Part shown: in pieces, positions 25,792 to 33,660 of the stretch | Layout of the letters: every line of letters begins with the position of its first letter | Numbering within the stretch: position 1 is the stretch's first letter | Assembly: GCA_964585575.1 (NCBI GenBank) | Contig: CAZPEM010000003.1 | Location: 1 to 59,538, forward strand | Origin: UBA4655 sp964585575 | Lineage (GTDB): Bacteria; Planctomycetota; Planctomycetia; Pirellulales; UBA1268 | Direction of reading: 5' to 3' | DNA length: 59,538 nt | Program-made: the position numbers and the translations under genes | Notes under the pieces: model-generated | What the model saw: the letters and a program-made list of their open reading frames with translations, nothing else | Database searches by the model: none | What the model was told of the DNA's origin: nothing

Positions 25792-27363
25792 TCAGATCCC
25801 GCCGCCGGTCGAGAAGCTCTCGGGTGGCGGGTTCTTCTGCTTCGAACGCAAGAACCCGTAGCTCTCGAGCCGCATGCGGTCAGCAAGGTCGTCGATCCGC
25901 TCCTCCGGCACGTCGTAGATCGCGAGCACCCGCTTGAAGAGCGACGATGCCGTCTCGAACTCCGCCGGTACGACCTCGCTCGCGCCGAGCCAGCGGAGCT
26001 CGTCCACCTCCGAGACGTACTCCGTTCGCACGAAGATCTGGATCTCGGGGGCGAGTTCACGGGCCACGCGGACGCTCCGACGGGTGCTCGCGGGATCGGA
26101 GATGGCGATGACTTAGGCCCGCGCCCGCGTGATCCCTGCGTGCTCGAGCACGGCCGCCCGCGTGCAGTCGCCGTAGCGGATGTCGAGCCCCTCGGCCCGT
26201 CGTCTGCGGACGGTCTCCGGGTTGAGCTCGAGGATCACGTGCGGCACGCCCGACTCGGCGAGGGCCATCGAGAGGTTGCGGCCGTTGAGGCCGAAGCCGG
26301 CGATGATGACATGGTCGCGAACCGCCGCCGCCGTCGTCTCGGGCGGGCCCTCGGCGAGGAGCCGGCCGCACCACGCCGTCGCCGAAAGCCGCTCGAGCAG
26401 GCCCGGTATGACGGCGGCCGCGGTCACGAGGGCCGCGTTCGCCGCGAGGAATCGGATGTCGAGGAGCATCCCGACCGAGACGAAAAAGAGGCTCGCGAGC
26501 GTGTCGCGAAAAGGGAGCACCTCGGCGAAGGCCTGGTGGCCATACTCGCTCTCCGAAAGCGCGAGCCCTGCCAGGAACGCCCCGAGCGCGAGCGACAGCC
26601 CCACCCGCCCCGTGATCGCCGCGGTCCCCAGGCAAATGAGCACGATCGTGATCAAAAAGAGCTCGCGGTTTCGCAAGCGCACGACCTCGTGGAGGAGCCG
26701 CGGCACGAGATACCTTCCCGCCACGAGTACAGCCGCGACGACAAGGGCTCCGGCCGCCACGGTCATAAGCGGACTCTCGAAGAGCGGCGGCTGCTCGAGC
26801 GCGGCGGGCGCATGACCGCCGACCGCATGCGCGGCTGCCGACGGCCGCGTTCCCGCCGCCTCGGCCAACAGCGGCACGGCGAGCATGGCCGCCACGACGA
26901 GCAGGTCTTGCAAGAGGAGCACGGCAACGGCGATCCGTCCGTGCGGCGAGGCCGTCTCCCCCCGGTCGGCGAGCATCTTCATCACGATCGCCGTGCTCGA
27001 CATCGCCACAAGCAGGCCGGCGAAGACCGCCTGCGGCAGCGTGCCGAGATACCACCAGGTGGCCGCGGCCACGATCGCGGTCGTGCCGAGAATCTGCGGC
27101 AGGCCGATCTTTGCCATCAAGGGAAGCATCGCCGCCAGCCGCGACATCGAGAACTCGAGGCCCACCGTGAAGAGCAGCACGATCACGCCGATCTCGGCGA
27201 GCAACCTCACGCTCTCCTCGTCGGCCACGAGCGACAGCCCATGCGGCCCGACGAGCACCCCCGAGACGAGCAGCCCCACGACGCTCGGCACCCGCGCCCG
27301 CCCGAAGGCGAACACGACCGCGGCGGTCACGGCGAACACGACGAGCAGGTCGGAGAGGAACAT
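25792..27363 (-). pseudogene. CPA2 (KefB-like) cation:proton antiporter with one in-frame stop codon
   Basis: A monovalent cation:proton antiporter with about 12 membrane helices (residues 1-340). GPHGLSLV, LLFTVGLEFS, MSSTAIVMKML and LGAFLAGLALSES are CPA2 markers. A TrkA-N domain follows (HVIIAGFGLNGRNLSMALAE). The frame meets TAA at 26113-26115 after residue 416 (GITRARA). Translation beyond the stop continues in the same frame as VIAISDPASTRRSVRVAREL and onward to a normal end at 25792. It is one nonsense codon (GCC TAA GTC) in an otherwise intact gene of 524 codons. Either a recent null mutation, an error, or readthrough. Confidence 0.85.
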
Positions 27364-27613
27364 GAAATCATGGACGGGAGCGATTTTCCGGCCGCCGCAG
27401 GCGACACATTACCCGATGCCCCAGCCGGAGGGGTTGCGCGGAAAACTCACCGACGAAGTTCACGGGCGCCGGCCGCACCCTTCGATCGGGGGTGGAGCAA
27501 CAAAATATTTGGGCCGTCGCGGTCGCTCGGGTAGCCTGACCTAGCTTCTCTGACCGTCAGCGTCAGTGCGAACTCGCGACCGATCCCACCAGGCAAGGAC
27601 AAGGGCCCCACCC
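27364..27613. promoter_or_regulatory. divergent intergenic region before the glycine-rich giant gene
   Basis: No gene is visible. TAGCCT near 27533-27538 could be a -10 element, and AAGGA with AAGGG (27592-27603) precedes ATG 27614 as ribosome-binding candidates. The antiporter promoter on the other strand should also lie here. Confidence 0.35.
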
Positions 27614-30600
27614 ATGCGGATGATCCGCCGCCGTGTATCGTTTTCGATCCAGTCGCTGTTGCGGACGCTTTTCACGAGTGGCCGGATGGGGCGGCGGGTG
27701 ACCAGCCGGCTTCGGCGGCGCGAGGTGTTCTCCTCGCAGTTCGACGGCGGCCGGTCGGCCATGTCCCAGCCGAGCGTGCACGGCTTCGACGCGCTCGAGC
27801 AGCGTGTCGTGCTGGCGGCCAACGACATCATCGTCAGCCTGGCGAACAACCGTGTGGTGCTCGCGCTCGACGTTGCTGGCGCGACGATCGAGAGCCTCAG
27901 CACGACGTACGCCGCGAACGCGGTCACGATCACGGCCGTGACGTCCGGCACGATCAGCAGCGGCAGTACCCCGATTGCCGGCATCACGATCGTGGACGAC
28001 ACGATCACGGTGGACCTGACGCTCATCCCGCGGTTCTCTGGCATCACGGTGCTCGGGGGCGATGGGATCGACCAGGTCACGATCGGGGCGGGCGGCATCA
28101 ATCTCGGTGCCGTCACGAAGGGGGCGAATAATCAGGGCTTCACGATCGATACCGGCGCCGGCATCGCCGACCGGATCGTGGTCGCGGGTCCGATCGCCAC
28201 GAAGAAGCTGGGCGAAGTGAGCCTGACGACGCGGGGCACCGACCCGGGCGCCGGCATCCAGTTGGCTGCCAACGTGACGACGCCGAGGGGGTGGCAGACC
28301 TACTCCGGCCCGGTTCTGGTCGGCAATATGTTCACGCTCGCTGGGCCGCCGGCGCCGGTCAGCAACGTCGCGCTCACGGCCGGCACCGCCATCAGCTTCA
28401 CCGACACGGTGGACGGCGATTCCCGGCTGACGCTCTCGACGCCGAAGGCGATCTCGTTCGCCGGCACCGTCGGCGGCACGGCGCCGCTGGCCGGGCTGAC
28501 GATCTCGAGGGCGGCGAGCGTGACATTCGCCAAGGCGATCCACCTCGACGGCGGCATTCCAGTGCCGCTTGCGATCGTTCCTGCGCCCGTGACGAACGGT
28601 CTGGTGATCGGAAAGGGCGTCAACAACGTCGTCTTCGCGGCGCCGGCGTCGCCGCCGAGCACGATCACGGGCTTCAGCGGGGCGGGCATCCAGTTCGTCG
28701 GCGGGTCGCAGAACTCGCGGATCACGAACGTCGTGAGCACGGGCAATGGCACGGGGCTGCAAGTGGGCCCTGGCTCCTACCGGGGCACGTTCATCTCGGG
28801 GAGTTCGTTCTCGGAGAACTTCGGTGACGGCGTCTTGCTGTCGGGCGCGCAGAACCTGAGGTTCGGCGGCGCCGGCGCGGGCAACAGCGTGATCTTCAAC
28901 GGCGGCTTCGGCATCCGGGCGACGGGGAACTCGGGCGGCTCGTTCATTTTTGCCAACAACCAGATCGCCAACAATGCGCGTGGCAACATCCGCGACCTGA
29001 ACCTGGTCGGCAGCGGCGGCGTGGTGACGTCGGCGCCGGGCCTGAAGGCGGTGTTCTCGACGGTTGGCCTGGCGGCGCTGAAGGCGGCGAACGGCGGGCT
29101 GTACGGGTTCACGATCGACATCACCGTGAACGGCGTGGCGATCGACTCGACGGGTTCGGTGAACACGAAGACCGGCCTGACGGATCTCGATGCGAGCGTG
29201 CAGGCGAGCAACGTGTCGCCCGTGCAGTCGACCGAGTTCCGGCAGATCGGCAGCAAGACGTATACGAATGCCGCGATGCTCGGCGCGACGGGCACAGAGT
29301 GGGTGGTGCTCAACTCGGCGACGCAGGGCCAGGAGATGGCGGTCATCACGACGAACAGCCTCGTCGCGGGCCTCACGCCACGGAACGCGCTCTCGGCGCT
29401 GGCATTCCCGCTGAACTCGTTCGGTGGAACTCCGGTGGCCGGTGGCACGCAGTACGAGGCGCAGATCGGCAAGTCGACGCTCGCGGCGATCCTGCCGCTC
29501 TCGGAGCTGACGCCGCTGGGCTACGCCGCCGTGTTCGGCAACGAGGCGGTGCCGGTGACCGTGGTGGTGAACAACCAGGGGCTGGTGAGCCAGATCGTTG
29601 TTCCGTTGTACGAGGGGCTGTCGATCACGGTGAACCTCCGGGACTTCGGCAAGGCGTTCACGGTCGTGGCGCCGTCGGGCGCGGGCGATCTCGCCTCGAC
29701 GTCGGGGCAGGAACTCTTCGCTGATGGCGTGGCCGGCAGCACGGCCGGTGCGACCGGTGGCAACGGCGGCATCATCTATGGCAACGGCGGCAAGGGCGGC
29801 GTGGGCGGCGTCGGTGGCAACGCGGGCTGGATCGGCAATGGCGGCGCCGGTGGCGATGGCTCGGCGAGCCTGCCGGGCGGCACGGGCGGCAATGGCGGTG
29901 TGCTGGCGGGCTTCGGTGGCACTGGCGGCGCGGGGCTGGTGGGCGCGACGGGCGTTGCCGGCAGCAATGGCGTGAGACCTGGTAACGCAGGCACGACTGG
30001 CGGCATTGGCGCGACGGGCGGCATCGGCGGCCAGGGCGGCAACGGTAGCCAGGTGTTTGGTGTCGGCGGCAACGGCGGCAAGGGTGGCACGGGTGGCTAT
30101 GGCGGCAACGGCGGCAATGGCGCGGCTGGCGCCGATGGTGCGACGGCCGGCGCGTCGGGCGGCAACGGTGGCGCTGGCGGCAACGGCGGCTCTGGCGGCC
30201 TCGGCGGCACGGGCGGCAAGGGCGGCACGGCCACATTCGTATTCGCAGGCTTCACCGGCAGCACGAGCCCGCGAGGAGGCGTCAGCCCAATCGGCGCTAC
30301 CGGAGCCACGGGCGCCGTTGGTGATCTCGGCAACGGCGGCAACGGCGGCGCCGGCGGCGCGGGTGCCGACGGCGACTCGACGACCGCGGGCGGCAACGGC
30401 GGCCAGGGCGGCGCGGGCGGCCAGGGAGCCAACGGCGGCCGTGGCGGCAACGGTGGCGCCGGCGGTGATGGCGCCGCAGGCGGCACTGGGCTCTCGGGTG
30501 CCACGGGCTTCAACGGCACGGCTGGCGGCGCGGGCGGCCTGGGTGGGGCGGGCGGCAGTGCGAGCGCCTTGGGCGTGAACGGCAACGGTGGCAATGGCGG

Positions 30601-32890
30601 CGTGGGCGGTAATGGCGGCGCCGGTGGCATTGGTGCAAACGGCAACAACGGCCTCGATCCTGGCGACAACGGTGTCGACGGCTCCACGGGCGGCAACGGC
30701 GGCGCTGGTGGCGCCGGTGGTGCCGGCGGCGTGGCCGGCGCGGGAGTGGGCACCCCGGGCACGAATGGCAATGGCGGCGCCGGCGGCAACGGCGGCACGG
30801 CGGGCTTGGGCGGCAGCGGCGGCAACGGCGCCGACGGCGATTCATCCACTCCCAATGGCGGCAATGGCGGCAACGGCGGCGAGTCTGGCAAGGCTGGTGT
30901 TGGCGGCGTTGGCGGCGCGAAAGGCACCGGCGGCGTGGGCGGCGTCGCGGGCGCGAATGGCGCGACCGGTGCCACCGCTTCCGGCTCTGGCGGCGACGGC
31001 GGCAAAGGCGGCGACGGCTTCAGTCCGACGAATGCTGGTGATGCTGGCGGCAACGGCGGCGCGGGCGGCAACGGCGGCTCGCTCGGCAATGGCGGCAACG
31101 GCGGCAACGGCGGCGATGGAGCTGCGGGCGCTGCAGGTGCGACCGGCGCGACGGGCGGGACTGGTGCTGCCGACGGTGGCACTGGCGGCGCGGGCCAAGC
31201 TGGTGGCAACGGCGGCAATGGCGGGGCTGGCGGCCGTGGCGGATCGATCTCAGGTAATGGCGGCGCTGGCGGCGCTGCTGGCAATGCCGGCGACGGTGGA
31301 ACCGGCGGCGTTGGTGGCAACGGCGCGGCGGGCACGCCGGCGTCGTCCGCTGGCGGTAATGGCGGCAACGGCGGTGTTGGCGGCACGGGTGGCGTCGGCG
31401 GCAATGGCGGCATTGGTGGCACCGCGGCTGGCGGTGGCACAGCCGGAGCCACAGGCGTCGGCGGTAACGGCGGCAATGGCGGCGACGCAGGCGTGGCTGG
31501 CAACGGCGGCAAAGGCGCGGCCGGCAGCGCTGTGTCGCCCGATGGCGGGAACGGCGGCAACGGCGGCGAGGCCGGCAAGGCTGGCGCTGGCGGCTCTGGC
31601 GGCATCGGCTCCACGTTGGGGGCAGCTGGCGTAACGGGCGCCGCTGCGACGAGCGGTGGCAACGGCGGCGACGGCGGCGACGGCTTCAGTCCCACGAATG
31701 CTGGTGATGCCGGCGGTAATGGCGGCGCGGGCGGCAATGGCGGCTCACTTGGCAATGGCGGCAAGGGCGGCAACGGCGGCGATGGTGCTACTGGAGCCAC
31801 GGGTACGGCCGGCGTTACAGGTCCGTTTGGCCTCGCGGGAACGGCGGGCGGCAATGGCACGGCTGGCGGCGACGGCGGTAATGGTGGCAATGGCGGCCTC
31901 GGCGGATCGATCTCTGGCAACGGCGGCAATGGTGGCGCGGCCGGCAATGGCGGCGGTGGCGGCGCTGGCGGCAACGGCGGCGCCGGCTCGGCTGGCTTCG
32001 GCGCTGGTGGCAAAGGTGGCTCTGGCGGCACCGGTGGCAACGGCGCCATGGGTGGCCTCGGCGGCGTTGGCGGCGTCGGTGGCACGGCCCTTGGAACTGG
32101 CAGCACGGGCATGGATGGCGATGGCGGCGATGGCGGCAACGGCGGTGCGGCCGGCCTCGGTGGCAATGGCGGCAACGGCGCTGACGGCGACGCAACGACA
32201 ATCACTGGCGGGAACGGCGGCAACGGCGGCGATCCCGGGAAGGCTGGCGCGGGCGCATCCGGTGGTGCAGCGGGCGGCACGGGAGCGAGCGCGGGCGTGG
32301 ACGGCTCCTCCGGCACCGCCGCCACTTCCGGCGGCAACGGCGGCAATGGCGGCAATGGCTACTCCACCGGTGGCGGCACTGGGGGCACTGGCGGCATCGC
32401 GGGCAATGGTGGCGCTGGCGGCGCCGGCGGAGCGGTCGGCAATGGCGGCAATGGCGGCAATGGCGGCAATGACTTCGAGACGGGTTTCGCGGCCGGTGGA
32501 GTGGGTGGTGCGGGCGGCGCCGGTGGAACCCTGGGCGGCAACGGCGGCGCTGGCGGAGCGGGCGGTAACGCGACCAGTCTGACTAACATTGCCATCGGCG
32601 GTGCCGGTGGTGCCGGCGGCGACTCCGCCACCGGCAACGGCGGCGGCGGCGGCAACGGTGGCGATGCAACAGGCGGGAGTGGCACCGTGGCTGGCGGTGT
32701 CGGCGGTACTGGCGGCTCTGCGACAGGCGGAACCGGCAAAGGCGGCAATGGTGGCGACGGCGGCGATGCGACGTTGATAGGCGGATCCGGCTCGGCCTTC
32801 GGTGGCCAAGGTGGCTCTGGCGGGTCGTCGGTCGGCGGCGCGACCGGAAGCACTGGGGCGACCGGCTCTGCGACGTTGCCCCCGGAGTGA
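27614..32890 (+). CDS. giant secreted glycine-rich protein with PGRS-like C-terminal half
   Basis: A 1758-residue protein. Residues about 1-70 are Arg-rich and end in FDALEQRVVLAAND, resembling the planctomycete LEPR-XLL sorting motif. Residues about 260-470 look like a parallel beta-helix (SRITNVVSTGNGTGLQVGPG, then NFGDGVLLSGAQN). Residues about 476-692 may be a LolA/LprG-like lipoprotein fold (FRQIGSKTYTNAAMLG, GTEWVVLN, NLRDFGKAFTVVAPSG). From residue about 712 to the end the protein is almost pure GGX triplets, mainly GGN, GGA and GGT, like mycobacterial PE_PGRS domains, and could fold as polyglycine-II bundles. It has no PE domain. No neighbouring secretion genes are seen. Probably an exported surface or matrix protein. 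Confidence 0.85.
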   Translation: MRMIRRRVSFSIQSLLRTLFTSGRMGRRVTSRLRRREVFSSQFDGGRSAMSQPSVHGFDALEQRVVLAANDIIVSLANNRVVLALDVAGATIESLSTTYAANAVTITAVTSGTISSGSTPIAGITIVDDTITVDLTLIPRFSGITVLGGDGIDQVTIGAGGINLGAVTKGANNQGFTIDTGAGIADRIVVAGPIATKKLGEVSLTTRGTDPGAGIQLAANVTTPRGWQTYSGPVLVGNMFTLAGPPAPVSNVALTAGTAISFTDTVDGDSRLTLSTPKAISFAGTVGGTAPLAGLTISRAASVTFAKAIHLDGGIPVPLAIVPAPVTNGLVIGKGVNNVVFAAPASPPSTITGFSGAGIQFVGGSQNSRITNVVSTGNGTGLQVGPGSYRGTFISGSSFSENFGDGVLLSGAQNLRFGGAGAGNSVIFNGGFGIRATGNSGGSFIFANNQIANNARGNIRDLNLVGSGGVVTSAPGLKAVFSTVGLAALKAANGGLYGFTIDITVNGVAIDSTGSVNTKTGLTDLDASVQASNVSPVQSTEFRQIGSKTYTNAAMLGATGTEWVVLNSATQGQEMAVITTNSLVAGLTPRNALSALAFPLNSFGGTPVAGGTQYEAQIGKSTLAAILPLSELTPLGYAAVFGNEAVPVTVVVNNQGLVSQIVVPLYEGLSITVNLRDFGKAFTVVAPSGAGDLASTSGQELFADGVAGSTAGATGGNGGIIYGNGGKGGVGGVGGNAGWIGNGGAGGDGSASLPGGTGGNGGVLAGFGGTGGAGLVGATGVAGSNGVRPGNAGTTGGIGATGGIGGQGGNGSQVFGVGGNGGKGGTGGYGGNGGNGAAGADGATAGASGGNGGAGGNGGSGGLGGTGGKGGTATFVFAGFTGSTSPRGGVSPIGATGATGAVGDLGNGGNGGAGGAGADGDSTTAGGNGGQGGAGGQGANGGRGGNGGAGGDGAAGGTGLSGATGFNGTAGGAGGLGGAGGSASALGVNGNGGNGGVGGNGGAGGIGANGNNGLDPGDNGVDGSTGGNGGAGGAGGAGGVAGAGVGTPGTNGNGGAGGNGGTAGLGGSGGNGADGDSSTPNGGNGGNGGESGKAGVGGVGGAKGTGGVGGVAGANGATGATASGSGGDGGKGGDGFSPTNAGDAGGNGGAGGNGGSLGNGGNGGNGGDGAAGAAGATGATGGTGAADGGTGGAGQAGGNGGNGGAGGRGGSISGNGGAGGAAGNAGDGGTGGVGGNGAAGTPASSAGGNGGNGGVGGTGGVGGNGGIGGTAAGGGTAGATGVGGNGGNGGDAGVAGNGGKGAAGSAVSPDGGNGGNGGEAGKAGAGGSGGIGSTLGAAGVTGAAATSGGNGGDGGDGFSPTNAGDAGGNGGAGGNGGSLGNGGKGGNGGDGATGATGTAGVTGPFGLAGTAGGNGTAGGDGGNGGNGGLGGSISGNGGNGGAAGNGGGGGAGGNGGAGSAGFGAGGKGGSGGTGGNGAMGGLGGVGGVGGTALGTGSTGMDGDGGDGGNGGAAGLGGNGGNGADGDATTITGGNGGNGGDPGKAGAGASGGAAGGTGASAGVDGSSGTAATSGGNGGNGGNGYSTGGGTGGTGGIAGNGGAGGAGGAVGNGGNGGNGGNDFETGFAAGGVGGAGGAGGTLGGNGGAGGAGGNATSLTNIAIGGAGGAGGDSATGNGGGGGNGGDATGGSGTVAGGVGGTGGSATGGTGKGGNGGDGGDATLIGGSGSAFGGQGGSGGSSVGGATGSTGATGSATLPPE
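29750..32870 (+). repeat. GGX triplet repeat array with a 222-225 residue higher-order period
   Basis: About 1040 codons are dominated by GGC/GGN glycine codon pairs. On top of the triplets lies a longer repeat: DGFSPTNAGDAGGNGGAGGN occurs with its Phe codon at 31019 and again at 31685 (666 bp). A diverged copy with NGYSTGGGTGG has its Tyr codon at 32360 (675 bp further on). The stretch GGNGGNGGE(S/A)GKAG precedes each copy. The array therefore grew by duplication of blocks of about 222 residues. Confidence 0.85.
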
Positions 32891-33013
32891 CGACCTCACC
32901 GCGCAGGAAAAGGTTCCAGCCACCAAATCTGGGCGGCCAGGGGCGAGCGGGTCATGAGAAACACCCGCGCGCCGGGCGGATACTCCGTGAGCGTGTTGCC
33001 CCGCTGCTCGTCC

Positions 33014-33427
33014 CTAAGCTTGGTCGATCACCAACGGGATGCCGGCGAGCCGCAGATGACGATCGGTGGACCAGCAGTTTTTGGTCTTCCGAACGCCCAT
33101 AAGATGCAGCCCCACGGCATCGGCCAGGGTCAGGTCTTGATCCGAAAATCGGCGCATCAGCTTCGTAGCCGCCGCGATTTCTTTGGCTGCCACCGGCACG
33201 ATCACGAGCGGCGCAAGCATCTCCACCATCGCCATGAAGCCGAGCGCCCGGGTCCTGTCGAATCGCCTCAGAAACCAGCCGTGTCCCTCAGCAACGACCA
33301 GCGACGTGGTCACCAGCCGCGGCGGAGTCGCAAAGAGCCGTGCGAACAGGGGGTGGTGCGTATCCGAGCCATCCATGAAGGCGATGAACGCCGAGGTGTC
33401 GACGTAGGCTTCAGGACTTGTGGCCAT
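33014..33427 (-). CDS. PIN-domain ribonuclease toxin (VapC-like)
   Basis: A 137-residue PIN protein. The acidic residues of the active site are visible: AYVDTSAFIAFMD (first Asp), SLVVAEGHGW (Glu), FSDQDLTLADAVGLH (Asp pair) and WSTDRHLRLAGIPLV (last Asp). Such VapC toxins are Mg-dependent RNases. I chose ATG 33427 because the frame upstream overlaps the antitoxin. It overlaps the antitoxin gene by 17 bp. It separates the glycine-rich gene from the glycan cassette. Confidence 0.9.
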   Translation of the reverse strand: MATSPEAYVDTSAFIAFMDGSDTHHPLFARLFATPPRLVTTSLVVAEGHGWFLRRFDRTRALGFMAMVEMLAPLVIVPVAAKEIAAATKLMRRFSDQDLTLADAVGLHLMGVRKTKNCWSTDRHLRLAGIPLVIDQA

Positions 33428-33635
33428 AGACGATCTCGTCGATTCTCTGACTCGACCGCGGGTCGCCCGACTCGACAATCCCGGCGTAGCGCATCCACGG
33501 AGGCCGCCCGGCAGCGGGCAGCTCACGACGAAGCGAACGCCGCAGCAGTTCGGCCAGCGAAATCCCCAGCCGCGCCGCCTCCTCTTTGGCCGCGGCGTAC
33601 TCCTCCTCCCGAAGGCTGATTTGAGTGCGAATCAT
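33411..33635 (-). CDS. ribbon-helix-helix antitoxin (VapB/CopG-like)
   Basis: A 74-residue protein beginning MIRTQISLREEEYAAAKEEA with LGISLAELLRRSLRREL, a ribbon-helix-helix DNA-binding fold. The C-terminal tail (PPWMRYAGIVESGD, then SSQRIDEIVYG) is the type of peptide that blocks PIN toxins. It lies directly upstream of the PIN gene and should repress the operon. Confidence 0.88.
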   Translation of the reverse strand: MIRTQISLREEEYAAAKEEAARLGISLAELLRRSLRRELPAAGRPPWMRYAGIVESGDPRSSQRIDEIVYGHKS

Positions 33636-33660
33636 GATTACATGATACGGCTATTTGTTA

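Noticed and set aside
30097..32355. 752-codon proline-rich frame on the minus strand
   Set aside because: It is the complement of the GGX repeat (GGC read as GCC/CCG) and has no independent start signal.
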